Shown here: in pieces, positions 44,871 through 54,805 of the stretch | Layout: each line of letters begins with the position of its first letter | How positions within the stretch are numbered: position 1 is the stretch's first letter | From: Streptomyces flavidovirens DSM 40150 | GTDB taxonomy: Bacteria; Actinomycetota; Actinomycetes; Streptomycetales; Streptomycetaceae | Length of the DNA stretch: 64,000 nucleotides | Direction: 5' to 3' | Assembly: GCF_000429085.1 (NCBI RefSeq) | Contig: NZ_AUBE01000005.1 | Location: 356,291-420,290 of the forward strand | Translations under genes and position numbers: made by a program | Notes under the pieces: model-generated | The model's database searches: none | Seen by the model: the letters and a program-made list of their open reading frames with translations, nothing else | Told to the model about the DNA's origin: nothing

Positions 44871-44921
44871 GCCCGGCGTCACCGTCCCCCCACTTCAGGC
44901 CCGGAAGGGGTCCCCCCGCTC

Positions 44922-46112
44922 ATGCGGATGTACCTGCTTGCCCTCAACCCGACCGATTCCGTCTCCGAGGGCTTCCTCCCCGCCGCCCGTCGGCTCGGCA
45001 TCGACATCACCCTGCTCACCGACCAGCCCGAGCCCCACCGGCGCACCGCCGCGGACATCGAGATCCTGGAGTGCGACGTACGCGACTACCGCGCCGTCAT
45101 CACCCGGATCGCCACGCACCACCCCGCCGACGCCGTCTTCACCAACAGCGACCACCTCCAGACCCAGGCCGCGCTGGCCGCCGCGTACTTCGGCCTGCCC
45201 GCCAAGGACTGGCGGGCCACCCTGCGCGCCAAGGACAAGGCCGAAATGCGCAGGCACCTCGCCGCCGCCGGAGCCGACTGCGTGTGGTCGGCCGAACTCG
45301 CCGCCGGGCAGGACGCCGCCGAGCTGGTGTCCCGCCCCGTTCCGTACCCCTGTGTGGTCAAACCACGGGAAGGTGTGGCCAGCGAGGACGTCGTGCTCGC
45401 GAGCACGGACGACGAACTGGTGCGGCGCTGCAAGGAAATACAGGCGCGGCGGCCGGAAGCGGCCCTGGTCGTCGAGGAGTACCTCGCCGGGGAGCTGTAC
45501 ACGCTGGAGACCCTCGGTGACGGCCGGCTGCGTCATGTGCTGGGCGGCTTCCACACCGAGCTCTCGCCGCCGCCATACTTCATCGAGACGCGTCTCACGT
45601 ACGTCCCCGCCCACCCCGAGCCCGTCGTCGCCCAGGTGCTCGCGCAGCTCGACGCGCTCGGCGTCGGATTCGGCGCCTGCCACACCGAGTTCGTGGTGCA
45701 CGAGGGCCGCGCACGGATCATCGAGGTCAACTACCGGGTGATCGGTGACCAGTGCGACCTGGTGCTGCGAGAGCTGCTCGGCATCCCGCTGTTCGAGCAC
45801 ATCCTGCGTACGCACCTGGGCGAGCCGCTCCCCGACGACCTCGGGGCGCGCTCCGACGGGCGGGCCCGCATGGACTACCCGTGCGCCGAGCGGGCGGGGA
45901 CACTCACCGCGGCACCGGCGGCCGCCGACCTGACAGTGGACGGCGTACAGCTGACCTACCGCCCGCTGCGCGAGGTCGGCGAGCGGCACGAGATCCACCA
46001 CACCAACCGGGACTACGTCGGAGTGGTCCGGGCCGTCGGAACCGATCAGGGGGCCGTCGACCGAGCCGTGGAGGGCTTCCTCGCCGAGCAGCGCTGGGAG
46101 TTCACGCCGTGA
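44922..46112 (+). CDS. ATP-grasp carboxylate-amine ligase (PvsA-like) of NIS siderophore cluster
   Basis: 396 residues from ATG 44922; a second ATG six bases later is possible. ATP-grasp parts are visible: PCVVKPREGVASEDVVLAS, VVEEYLAGELYTLE and RARIIEVNYRVIGDQ (Mg-binding E-x-N). It should join a carboxylate to an amine with ATP. The order with the next four genes equals pvsA-E of the vibrioferrin operon, where PvsA forms one of the amide bonds. It overlaps the NIS gene by 4 bp. The substrate pair here is unproven. Confidence 0.85.
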   Translation: MRMYLLALNPTDSVSEGFLPAARRLGIDITLLTDQPEPHRRTAADIEILECDVRDYRAVITRIATHHPADAVFTNSDHLQTQAALAAAYFGLPAKDWRATLRAKDKAEMRRHLAAAGADCVWSAELAAGQDAAELVSRPVPYPCVVKPREGVASEDVVLASTDDELVRRCKEIQARRPEAALVVEEYLAGELYTLETLGDGRLRHVLGGFHTELSPPPYFIETRLTYVPAHPEPVVAQVLAQLDALGVGFGACHTEFVVHEGRARIIEVNYRVIGDQCDLVLRELLGIPLFEHILRTHLGEPLPDDLGARSDGRARMDYPCAERAGTLTAAPAAADLTVDGVQLTYRPLREVGERHEIHHTNRDYVGVVRAVGTDQGAVDRAVEGFLAEQRWEFTP

Positions 46113-47941
46113 CGACCGCCGACGTGACGACCGCCGGGGTGACGACCGACGCTGAGGCGGTGACCGAAACCGCAGCGCCCGACGCCGCCGAGGCCGGACT
46201 GCTCCTGCGGGTCCTCAGCGCGCTGCTGCGCGAAGACGTCGTCGGCCTGCGGACGCGCGGCACCCCCCTGGAGCTGGCGGACGGCCGCTGGCTGCGGCTG
46301 GCCTGCGGCGACGTGGGCACCCCCGACGCGCTACTGCTCCCGGTCGCCGCCGACGGCTTCCAGTGCGCCGACGCTGCCCGGCTGCCCCTGTTGCGACGGG
46401 AGTCCGACGGCGCCGAACTGACCACCACCGACGAGGTCGTCGCGGCGCTGCGCGCCCTGGCCGACCCCGCCGACCGGGGCGGCTTCGACGACTTCGCCGA
46501 GGAGTGCCGGCAGACCCTCGACACCGTCCGCCTGCACACCGAGGCGCACCACGAGGTCACCGAGGCACTCACCGCCCGGTACGGCGCCACACCCGCCGAC
46601 TGGACCGGTCTGGCCGCCGGCCTCGCCCACGACACCCTCGCCGCCCACCTGGACCACCCCGTCTACCCGACCGCACGCGGCCGGTCCGGGCTCGGCCGTG
46701 ACCAACTGCGCGCGTACGCACCGGAGTTCCACCCGCGCTTTGCGCTGCGCTGGATCGCCGTACCCCAGGACGCGGTCACCCTGCCGGGCGGCCCTGCGGC
46801 ACTGCCCGACTGCTGGCCCACCCCGGCGGACCTCGGCCTGCCCCAGCTCGGCCGAAGCCATCTCGCGCTCCCCGTGCACCCCCTGTCGGCCGGCGCGCCA
46901 TTGCGCGAAGCCCTGCGGGAGAGCGGGCTCACGGACCGTGCGGTCCTGGCCGACCGGCCGTGCCTGGAAGCCGTACCGACGCTTTCGATGCGTACGGTCG
47001 CCCTCACCGGGGACCCCACCCTCCACCTCAAGGTGCCGCTCGCCACCGCGTCCCTGGGCCTGCGCAACCGCCGCACCATCAAGCCCGGCACGCTCGTCGA
47101 CGGCGCGGCCGGTCAGCGGCTGCTGGAGTGCGTGATCGCCCGCGAGGAGCGGTTCGCGCAAACGGTCCTGCTCGCGGACGAGACGACGTACGCCCACGCG
47201 GGTCACGAACTCCTCGCCGTACTCTGCCGCCGCTACCCGGCGGGCCTCGACGCGTCGGCCGTCGTCCCCATGGCCGCGCTGCTGAGCGAAGCACCCGGCG
47301 GCGGGCTCGTGATCGACCACCTCGCCGACCGGTTCTACGGCGGCGACCCCGTCGCCCTGCTCGACGCCTGCCTGACCCTCCTCTTCGACTGGCAGACCAC
47401 GCTCTTCCGGTACGGCGTCGCACTGGAGTCCCACCAGCAGAACATCTCCCTGGTGCTCGACGCCCGCGCGGGCGTGACCCGGCTGCGGCTCCTGCTGAAG
47501 GACAACGACGGGCCGCGCGTCCACACCGCCCGGCTGCGCCAGACCCTCGGGGCCGCCGCCCCCGCCCCGTCCGACTTCGCCGACCCGCGGATCTTCACGG
47601 ACGACGACCGGCAGCTCACCGACCTGTTCACCACGATCACGGTCCACCTGTGCGCGGGAGCGTACGCCTTCGGGCTCGCCCGGCACGGCCGCGCGCCGCT
47701 CGACGCGCTGCTGGGGCTCGTACGCGACCGGCTCGCCGAGGCCGCCGAACGCCTCGGCACCGCACCCGGCGAACCCGGCGCGGCGCTGCGCGCCCACGTA
47801 CTGGACGCCCCGAGCCTCCCCGTCAAGGCCATGGTCACGGCGGGCACCCTGCTCAGCAAGGAGCGCTCGGGCGCCGCCGACATCAACAAGCACTACACCG
47901 ACGGCCCCAACTACCTCCTGCGGACGGGGGACACACGATGA
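46109..47941 (+). CDS. IucA/IucC family NIS siderophore synthetase (PvsB-like)
   Basis: 610 residues from GTG 46109, overlapping the ATP-grasp stop. The NIS motif HPVYPTARGRSGLGRDQL binds ATP and phosphates. GDPTLHLKVPLATASLGLRN and the kinase-like ALESHQQNISLVLD and LLLKDNDGPR are typical. Such enzymes adenylate a carboxylate of citrate or a similar acid and couple it to an amine or alcohol. The YPTARGR form is that of the PvsB-type branch as I recall it. Its stop overlaps the MFS start by 4 bp. Confidence 0.9.
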   Translation: MTTADVTTAGVTTDAEAVTETAAPDAAEAGLLLRVLSALLREDVVGLRTRGTPLELADGRWLRLACGDVGTPDALLLPVAADGFQCADAARLPLLRRESDGAELTTTDEVVAALRALADPADRGGFDDFAEECRQTLDTVRLHTEAHHEVTEALTARYGATPADWTGLAAGLAHDTLAAHLDHPVYPTARGRSGLGRDQLRAYAPEFHPRFALRWIAVPQDAVTLPGGPAALPDCWPTPADLGLPQLGRSHLALPVHPLSAGAPLREALRESGLTDRAVLADRPCLEAVPTLSMRTVALTGDPTLHLKVPLATASLGLRNRRTIKPGTLVDGAAGQRLLECVIAREERFAQTVLLADETTYAHAGHELLAVLCRRYPAGLDASAVVPMAALLSEAPGGGLVIDHLADRFYGGDPVALLDACLTLLFDWQTTLFRYGVALESHQQNISLVLDARAGVTRLRLLLKDNDGPRVHTARLRQTLGAAAPAPSDFADPRIFTDDDRQLTDLFTTITVHLCAGAYAFGLARHGRAPLDALLGLVRDRLAEAAERLGTAPGEPGAALRAHVLDAPSLPVKAMVTAGTLLSKERSGAADINKHYTDGPNYLLRTGDTR

Positions 47942-49191
47942 GCGCCACCACCACCCGCACGGCCGCCGCACGCGAATCCGCTGCCGCTCCCGCCCGGGCC
48001 CCTGCCGCCCCCGCCCTCGGCCGCCGCCAGGTGCACGCCGTCGCGGGCTGCTACTTCGTGGCGTCCTTCGCCGCCCTCGGCCTGCCGCCATACCTCACCG
48101 AGATCCTGCCGGAGTTCGGCGACACGGCCGCCCGCTGGGCCGGTCTGCTGTACGTCGTCCCCACCGTCTTCGGCGGACTCGGCGCCCCCCTGTGGGGCCG
48201 CCTCGCCGACCGCTACGGACGCAAACGGCTCCTGCTGCGCGCCCAGTTGGGCCTCGCCGTGGCCTTCCTGCTCGCCGGCTGGGCCGACTCCCTCGCGACC
48301 TTCACCGCCGCCCTCGTCCTGCAGGGCATCCTCGGCGGCACCTTCGCCGCGTCCAACGGCTATCTCGGCGCAGCACTCGAAGGCCCGGCCCTGTCCAGGG
48401 CGCTCACCCTGATGCAGGGCAGCGCACGCGCGGCCCTCGTCCTCGCCCCGATCGTCGTCGGTGCCCTGTCGCCCTGGCTCTCGCCGCACCGCCAGTACGC
48501 CCTGCTCGCCGTACTGCCGCTCGGCGCCGCCCTGATGCTCGCCGCACTGCCGGAACCACCAAAGGCCCGCGCGCACTGCGCGCCCAAGGCGGTGGAGAGC
48601 GCTGCGGCCGAACCGCCGGTCATGCCGCTGCGCACGCTCTACGCCCTGGAGTTCGCCTTCGTCTTCTCCACCGTCATCTCCTTCCCGTACCTGATCTCCC
48701 TCGTCGACGAGCGAATACCGGGGACGACGCCGCTGATGTCCGGAGTGCTCTTCGCGCTGCCGCACGTCTGCTACCTCCTTGCCGCCATGGCCGTGCACTC
48801 CGCCTTCGAGAGCCGCCCCCGACTGGGCATCGCCCTCGGCTTCGCCTTCATCGCGCTCGGCCTCGCCGCCCACGAGGTGGCCGGTACGCTCGCCGCCTTC
48901 GCGGGCGCCCGGCTGCTGCTCGGCGCCGGCCTGACCCTCGGCCTCGTCTGTCTGTCGCTGCTGGCCGCCGACTGCGCCAAGGGCCGGGCGCCCGGCGGGA
49001 TGTTCGGCTCGCTGGAGTTCTTCTCCAAGGCCGGGGCCGTCGCCGCCGGCCTGGCGGCCGCGGCCGGCAACAACTGGTTCGGCCCCGGCGCGCCCGTACT
49101 GACCGGCACCGCCGCCGCCGTGACCGCGGCCCTCCTGGTCGCCCTCCCCCTCGTGATCCGCCGTTCGTTCCGTCCTCGCAGGAGCCGTTGA
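47938..49191 (+). CDS. MFS exporter of the siderophore cluster (PvsC-like)
   Basis: 417 residues, about 12 spans. The antiporter loop GRLADRYGRKRLLLR lies after the second span, as in DHA1-type exporters, and FGSLEFFSKAGAVAAGLAA is in the last third. It is enclosed between the two NIS genes with 4-bp and 1-bp overlaps, the same position as the exporter gene pvsC in the vibrioferrin operon. It most likely secretes the apo-siderophore. Confidence 0.9.
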   Translation: MSATTTRTAAARESAAAPARAPAAPALGRRQVHAVAGCYFVASFAALGLPPYLTEILPEFGDTAARWAGLLYVVPTVFGGLGAPLWGRLADRYGRKRLLLRAQLGLAVAFLLAGWADSLATFTAALVLQGILGGTFAASNGYLGAALEGPALSRALTLMQGSARAALVLAPIVVGALSPWLSPHRQYALLAVLPLGAALMLAALPEPPKARAHCAPKAVESAAAEPPVMPLRTLYALEFAFVFSTVISFPYLISLVDERIPGTTPLMSGVLFALPHVCYLLAAMAVHSAFESRPRLGIALGFAFIALGLAAHEVAGTLAAFAGARLLLGAGLTLGLVCLSLLAADCAKGRAPGGMFGSLEFFSKAGAVAAGLAAAAGNNWFGPGAPVLTGTAAAVTAALLVALPLVIRRSFRPRRSR

Positions 49192-50951
49192 TGACACTGC
49201 CGACCGGCACCGCCCCCCGTCGTGCCTCCGCCCCGCGCGGCCTGCCCACCGCCGACGAGGCCGTGGCACACACCCTCCTGAACTGCCTGCTGCGCGAGGT
49301 GTCCGGCCCCGAGCACCAGACCGCCGTCTCCGAGGGGCAGCTCATGCTGCGCCTGCCCCGGTGCGGCGTACTCCTGCGGGTCGCGCTGCGCCGCACCTCG
49401 CTGCTCGGCGCGCACCGCTTCACCGGCCCGGTGACCGAGCAGCGGGACGGCGCCTGGACCGAGGTCGGCTGGCACCGCCTCGCCGACTACGCGCACGCCG
49501 AACTCTCGCTCCGTACCGGCGTACGCAACGAGGAGTTCCTGGAACAGGTGGCCTCCAGCCACCAGGGCGTCAGCGCCGCGCTCGCGGCCGGGCCCCGCCC
49601 GGCGGCCGACGGCCGGCACCTCTCATACCTCGCGTCCGAGCAGTCCCTCGTCCTCGGCCACCGCTTCCACCCCACCCCGAAGGCCCGCACCGGCGACCCC
49701 GGCGCCTGGTCGTCGTACGCCCCCGAGGCGGCGGCGTCCTTCCCGCTGCGCCACCTGGCCGTACGCGAGGAGCTGATCACCGGGGAGAGCGCCGAGCCGG
49801 GCGCGGCCGACTGCCTGGACCGGCTGCACGGCGACGCGGCCCCGGCCGTCCCGGCCGGCTACCGGCTGCTGCCCGCGCACCCCTGGCAGTACGAGCTGCT
49901 GCGCGAGCACCCCCCGCTCCGCGAGGCGCTGACGCGCGGCGACGTCATCGACCTGGGGGAGGGCCGCACGCCGTTCGCCGCCACCGCGTCCGTCCGCACG
50001 CTGTACGACGGCGAGACCTTCCTGAAGTTCAGCCTCAACATCCGCATCACCAACTGCCTGCGCAAAAACGCCAGTTACGAGCTGGCAGGCGCCGTGGCCC
50101 TGACCCGCCTCCTGCGCCCCGCCCTGGCCGACCTGGCCGTCAGGTTCCCCGGCGCCGCCGTGCTCCGCGAGCCCGCCTACCGCAGCCTCGCCCTCCCCGG
50201 CCCCGACGGCGTACCGGACCTCGCACTGCTCGAAGGCTTCGGAGTGATCGTCCGCGAGGGCCTTTCCCGGCGCCAGCTCCCCGGCACCACGGCGCTGCTC
50301 GCCGCCGCCGTCGCCGACGAGTACCCGACAGGTCCCGGCCACATCTCCCACCTCATCGACGGGGCCGGCCCGCAGGCCGCGCTGGACTGGTGGGAGGCGT
50401 ACCTCGGACTGCTGCTGCCGCCCGTCCTCGCCGCCTACTTCGACCACGGCCTGGTGCTGGAGCCGCACCTGCAGAACGTCGTCGTCTGCGTCGACGACGA
50501 CGGCATGCCCGCCCAGGTGCTCCTGCGCGACCTGGAGGGCACAAAGCTCGTCCCGGAACACCACGCGGACGCCCTCGCGGCGCTCCCGCCCGAGGTCGCC
50601 GGCCCCATGACGTACGACGCGGAGCGCGGCTGGGACCGGGTGGTCTACTGCCTGCTGGTCAACCACGTCGCCGAGATGCTCGCCGCCCTCGCCGACCTGC
50701 ACCCGGACACCGAGCCCGCCCTCTGGGCCAAGGTCCGCGCCACGCTCCAGAGCTACGCGGACCGGCACGGCTGCCCGCCCCGGCTCGCCGCCCTCCTCGC
50801 GGGCGTGCCGCTGCCCGCCAAGGCGAACCTGCTCACCCGCTGGGAGCGCAAGGCCGACCGTGAGGCCGGATACGTACGGCTCCCCTCGCCGCTCGCCGAG
50901 GACGTCCTGACCGGGGCGACCGGCACCGACACCCCCTGGAACGCCCGATGA
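49191..50951 (+). CDS. IucA/IucC family NIS siderophore synthetase (PvsD-like)
   Basis: 586 residues from ATG 49191, which overlaps the exporter stop by one base (TGATG). LGHRFHPTPKARTGDP is the NIS nucleotide-binding motif. LPAHPWQYELL, FLKFSLNIRITNCLRKNASY and LEPHLQNVVVCVDDDG are the FhuC-like/IucA segments. In the vibrioferrin pathway PvsD joins serine to citrate. A comparable step is plausible here because a decarboxylase follows directly. Its stop overlaps that gene by 4 bp. Confidence 0.92.
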   Translation: MTLPTGTAPRRASAPRGLPTADEAVAHTLLNCLLREVSGPEHQTAVSEGQLMLRLPRCGVLLRVALRRTSLLGAHRFTGPVTEQRDGAWTEVGWHRLADYAHAELSLRTGVRNEEFLEQVASSHQGVSAALAAGPRPAADGRHLSYLASEQSLVLGHRFHPTPKARTGDPGAWSSYAPEAAASFPLRHLAVREELITGESAEPGAADCLDRLHGDAAPAVPAGYRLLPAHPWQYELLREHPPLREALTRGDVIDLGEGRTPFAATASVRTLYDGETFLKFSLNIRITNCLRKNASYELAGAVALTRLLRPALADLAVRFPGAAVLREPAYRSLALPGPDGVPDLALLEGFGVIVREGLSRRQLPGTTALLAAAVADEYPTGPGHISHLIDGAGPQAALDWWEAYLGLLLPPVLAAYFDHGLVLEPHLQNVVVCVDDDGMPAQVLLRDLEGTKLVPEHHADALAALPPEVAGPMTYDAERGWDRVVYCLLVNHVAEMLAALADLHPDTEPALWAKVRATLQSYADRHGCPPRLAALLAGVPLPAKANLLTRWERKADREAGYVRLPSPLAEDVLTGATGTDTPWNAR

Positions 50952-52165
50952 CCGACCCCACCTCCGCGGTGCGCGACCGCGCCCTCGCCCTGCCCTCCGC
51001 CGAGCTCCCCGCGTACCTCTACGACCTGGCGGCGCTGCGCGAGCACGCCGAGACGGTACGGGCCGCCCTGCCCGCACGCGTCGAGCTGTACTACGCCGCC
51101 AAGGCGAACCCGGACCCCGAGATCCTGGCCGCGCTCGCCCCGTACGTGGACGGCTACGAAGTCTCCTCCGGCGGCGAACTCACCCACGTCCACGAGGCCG
51201 TCCCCGGACATCCGCTGGCCTTCGGCGGTCCCGGCAAGACCCCTCGGGAGATCACGACCGCGCTGGAGCTGGGCGTACGACGCTTCCACGTGGAGAGCGC
51301 GTACGAGCTGCGCATGCTGGCCGAACTGACCACGCGGACCGTGCCGGACGCGCGGGTGGCGGTGCTGCTGCGCTTCAATCTGCCGGTGCCGGACGGTTCG
51401 CTGGAGAACAGCTCACTGGCGATGGGCGGCCGCCCGACGCCGTTCGGACTCGACCCGGCCGAGGCCGACGAGACCGTGCGGCTGCTCACCGACGGCACGT
51501 TCCCGCACCTGGAGCTGCGGGGTGTCCACGCCCACCTGGCCAGCGGTCTTGAGGCCGCGGAGCAGCTGGCGGTCGCGCAGTCCGTGGTGGGCTGGGCCAC
51601 CGGCCTGGCGGACCGGCACGGATTTCGCCTCGCGGAGGTCAACGTCGGCGGCGGCATGACGGTGGACTACGCCGAGCCGTGGCGCCGGTTCGACTGGGCG
51701 GCGTACGGCAAAGGGCTCGGCGAACTGGCCGACGCGCACCCGGACCTGACGATCCGTATCGAACCCGGCCGGGCGCTCACCGCGTACTGCGGCTGGTACG
51801 CCACCGAGGTGCTGGACGTGAAGAACAGCCACGGCGAGGAGTTCGCGGTCGTCCGCGGCGGTACGCACCATCTGCGCACCCCGGCCACGAAGGGCCACGA
51901 CCAGCCGTGCTCCGTACTGCCGGTGGACGACTGGCCGCACCCCTGGCCGCGCTCGGCGGCCCGGCGGGACCTGGTCACCCTCACCGGTCAGCTGTGCACC
52001 CCGAAGGACGTCCTGGCCCGGCAGGTCCCGGCGGCGGGCCTGCGGGTGGGGGACAGGGTGGCCTTCTCACTCGCCGGCGCGTACGCGTGGAACATCTCGC
52101 ACCACGAGTTCCTGATGCACCCCCGGCCGGGCTTCCACTACCTGGGCGCAGAGGGGCGGGACTGA
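50948..52165 (+). CDS. PLP-dependent decarboxylase, type III (PvsE-like)
   Basis: 405 residues. The Lys that binds pyridoxal phosphate is in YYAAKANPDPEIL (~residue 43). HLASGLEAAE, NVGGGMTVDYAEPW and IRIEPGRALTAYCGWYATEV are the fold-III decarboxylase segments shared with diaminopimelate and ornithine decarboxylases. In vibrioferrin assembly PvsE decarboxylates a seryl intermediate to an ethanolamine unit; the same chemistry is the best guess. It is the last gene of the coupled set, and 231 bp separate it from the catalase. Confidence 0.92.
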   Translation: MTDPTSAVRDRALALPSAELPAYLYDLAALREHAETVRAALPARVELYYAAKANPDPEILAALAPYVDGYEVSSGGELTHVHEAVPGHPLAFGGPGKTPREITTALELGVRRFHVESAYELRMLAELTTRTVPDARVAVLLRFNLPVPDGSLENSSLAMGGRPTPFGLDPAEADETVRLLTDGTFPHLELRGVHAHLASGLEAAEQLAVAQSVVGWATGLADRHGFRLAEVNVGGGMTVDYAEPWRRFDWAAYGKGLGELADAHPDLTIRIEPGRALTAYCGWYATEVLDVKNSHGEEFAVVRGGTHHLRTPATKGHDQPCSVLPVDDWPHPWPRSAARRDLVTLTGQLCTPKDVLARQVPAAGLRVGDRVAFSLAGAYAWNISHHEFLMHPRPGFHYLGAEGRD

Positions 52166-52396
52166 GCCGCCGCCCCCGCGCGGTCCGGGTTCCGCTGCGG
52201 GGCCGGATTCCGCGGGGCCGGTCGTATGACTTCTGTGCCGCTGGGTACTGGCCGGGCAGCGAAGCCCGTCTCGCGGGGCCGGGCGCAGGGTGGTGACGAC
52301 GCACCCTGCGTGACCCCGTCGGGCGTGCCGGGCTTCCACCCCAAGAGGAATAGTGTGGAATATCCGGCAAAACTGGCATAGAAGGGGTTGAAGATC

Positions 52397-54055
52397 GTGA
52401 CGGATGTATCCGGCAAGGGCCCGTCCCCCGAGGATGACCGGAAGGTACTGACCAACCGGCAGGGCCACCCGGTCTACGACAACCAGAACCAGCGCACGGT
52501 AGGAGCCAGGGGCCCGGCCACCCTGGAGAACTACCAGTTCCTGGAGAAGATCAGCCACTTCGACCGTGAGCGTATCCCCGAGCGCGTCGTCCATGCCCGG
52601 GGAGTCACCGCGTACGGCTACTTCGAGGCGTACGGCGCCTGGGGCGACGAGCCGATCAGCCGGTTCACCAGGGCCAAGATCTTCCAGGAGCGCGGCAAGC
52701 GCACCGACCTGGCCGTACGCTTCTCCACCGTGATCGGGGGCCGTGACTCCTCCGAGGCGGCGCGCGACCCGCGCGGCTTCGCGGTGAAGTTCTACACGGA
52801 AGACGGCAACTGGGATCTCGTCGGCAACAACCTGGGCGTCTTCTTCATCCGGGACGCGATCAAGTTCCCGGACGTCATCCACGCGCTCAAGCCGAATCCC
52901 ATCAGCTTCGAGCAGCAGCCGCGCCGGATCTTCGACTTCATGTCGCAGACCCCCGAGAGCATGCACATGCTCGTCAACCTGTTCAGCCCGCGCGGTATCC
53001 CGGCCGACTACCGCCACATGCAGGGGTTCGGCGTCAACACGTACAAGTGGATCAACGCCGAGGGCGACTCCGTCCTGGTCAAGTACCACTGGCTGCCCAA
53101 GCAGGGCGTACGCAGCATGACCGAGGAGGACGCGGCCAACGTACAGGCCAAGGGGCTCGGCCACGCCACGAAGGATCTCTACGAGGCGGTGGGCCGGGGC
53201 GACTACCCGGAGTGGGAGCTCGTCGTCCAGATGATGGAGGACCACGACCACCCCGAGCTGGACTTCGACCCGCTCGACGACACCAAGACGTGGCCCGAGC
53301 AGGACTTCCCGCCGAAGCCGGTCGGGAAGATGGTCCTCAACCGCATGCCGGAGAACTTCTTCGCCGAGAACGAGCAGATCTCCTTCGGCACCGGTGTGCT
53401 CGTCGACGGCCTGGACTTCTCCGACGACAAGATGCTGGTGGGCCGGACGTTCTCCTACAGCGACACCCAGCGGCACCGCGTAGGACCGAACTACCTCCAG
53501 CTCCCCGTCAACCATGCCAAGAACGCCGACGTACGCACCAACCAGCGCGACGGCATGATGACGTACCACGTGGACGGCGCCGGGGAGAACCCGAGCGTCA
53601 ACTACGAACCGTCGATTACCGGCGGCCTGCGCGAGGGCCAGTACCCCACGCACGACGAGCAGGGCCCGGAGATCCGCGGCCGGCTCACGCGCAAGCGCAT
53701 CCCGCGCACCAACGACTACATGCAGGCCGGTCAGCGCTTCCGGCTCATGGAGGACTGGGAGCGGGACGACCTGGTGCACAACTTCATCACCCTGCTGTCC
53801 GACTGCGACCGTCCCGTGCAGGAACGGATGGTGTGGCACTTCCTCATGGTCGAGAACGAGCTCGGCCTGCGGGTGGGCGACGGACTCGGGATCAGCCCGC
53901 AGGACGTCGCCGGGCTGGAGCCGCTGGCCAGCCAGGACCTCACCGACGAAGACCGCAAGCGGCTCGCCAACCTGGGGGAGAACCCGCCGCGCGACGTGAC
54001 CGGTCTGACCATGACGCACTGCGTTCCCAACGAACGGCACGTCGTCACCCGGTGA
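52397..54055 (+). CDS. Monofunctional heme catalase
   Basis: 552 residues from GTG 52397, nine bases after AAGGGG; the TTG at 52388 has no spacing for a ribosome site. Distal His is in [15 protein letters not shown], distal Asn in [14 protein letters not shown] and the proximal heme Tyr in [16 protein letters not shown]. It converts hydrogen peroxide to water and oxygen. Being next to the iron operon may matter because free iron and peroxide are linked, but there is no iron box in front. A perfect 22-bp hairpin follows. Confidence 0.95.
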   Translation: MTDVSGKGPSPEDDRKVLTNRQGHPVYDNQNQRTVGARGPATLENYQFLEKISHFDRERIPERVVHARGVTAYGYFEAYGAWGDEPISRFTRAKIFQERGKRTDLAVRFSTVIGGRDSSEAARDPRGFAVKFYTEDGNWDLVGNNLGVFFIRDAIKFPDVIHALKPNPISFEQQPRRIFDFMSQTPESMHMLVNLFSPRGIPADYRHMQGFGVNTYKWINAEGDSVLVKYHWLPKQGVRSMTEEDAANVQAKGLGHATKDLYEAVGRGDYPEWELVVQMMEDHDHPELDFDPLDDTKTWPEQDFPPKPVGKMVLNRMPENFFAENEQISFGTGVLVDGLDFSDDKMLVGRTFSYSDTQRHRVGPNYLQLPVNHAKNADVRTNQRDGMMTYHVDGAGENPSVNYEPSITGGLREGQYPTHDEQGPEIRGRLTRKRIPRTNDYMQAGQRFRLMEDWERDDLVHNFITLLSDCDRPVQERMVWHFLMVENELGLRVGDGLGISPQDVAGLEPLASQDLTDEDRKRLANLGENPPRDVTGLTMTHCVPNERHVVTR

Positions 54056-54073
54056 ACCCGCCACAGCAGCGGT

Positions 54074-54120
54074 CCGGCCGTCGGGCTCCGCACGTGACAC
54101 GTGCGGAGCCCGACGGCCGG
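54074..54120 (+). terminator. Perfect 22-bp hairpin after catalase
   Basis: The arm 54074-54095 pairs fully with 54099-54120 around a GAC loop. It begins 19 bases after the catalase stop and is an unusually long stem, a clear terminator. Confidence 0.85.
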
Positions 54121-54218
54121 GGCCGCCCGGACGCGTCCGGGAGGTCGATGGGGGTGGGGCGCCCTAGGCTGGGCACTCGGGGGCCGGCGAACGTTTCTGT
54201 CCAGGCGTTGGAGGACCC

Positions 54219-54674
54219 ATGGCCGTACGGCATCAGCTGATCCGCACTTCGCCCGAGGCGGTGTGGGAGGTCCTGGCGGACGGGTCGCGGTACAGCGACT
54301 GGGTCGTCGGAACCTCGGACTCACGGCCCGGCAAGGGCCATTGGCCGGAGGTCGGCGCGACGATCGACTACACGGTGTGCGTCGGGCCGTGGACCCTGAC
54401 GGGCAAGACGATCGTACGCCGGGCCGCACCGCCGCACGAGCTGGAACTGGAGGTCGACAGCGGCCCCCTGGGCACCGCCAGGATCGCCATCGAGGTCCGC
54501 CCCTGGGGAGAGGACGCGCTGGTCATCCTCGACGAGCACCCCCTGCGCGGAGTGGGCGGCGCGCTGCACAACGCGGCCCTCGACGCCGTACTGCAACTGC
54601 GCCACCGCAGCATGCTCGGCCGGCTCGCCAAGGTCGTCGAACGCACTACGCGGCGCGCGAGCGCGCGGTCCTGA
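54219..54674 (+). CDS. SRPBCC family protein
   Basis: 151 residues. The fold is read from the N-terminal strand IRTSPEAVWEVLADGSRYSDW, the conserved WPEVGATIDYTV and the long C-terminal helix with LRHRSMLGRLAKVVE. SRPBCC (START/polyketide cyclase-like) proteins bind hydrophobic ligands or catalyse cyclisation. No neighbour indicates a substrate. It follows the catalase after its terminator and is likely a separate unit. Confidence 0.85.
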   Translation: MAVRHQLIRTSPEAVWEVLADGSRYSDWVVGTSDSRPGKGHWPEVGATIDYTVCVGPWTLTGKTIVRRAAPPHELELEVDSGPLGTARIAIEVRPWGEDALVILDEHPLRGVGGALHNAALDAVLQLRHRSMLGRLAKVVERTTRRASARS

Positions 54675-54805
54675 GCCCGTATACCCGCATTTACCCGCGG
54701 TCCGCTCCGCGCACAGGAGCCGGCGGGACAGGGGCCGACCGATCAGCATCCGGCCGGGCAGAAGCCGACCGATCAGTAGGCGACTGACCAGTAGCCGCCG
54801 ACCGG

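Noticed and set aside
46331..48091. Long minus-strand frame opposite the NIS synthetase
   Set aside because: Gly/Arg/Val-rich shadow with no motifs, while the plus-strand gene is a coupled member of the siderophore operon.
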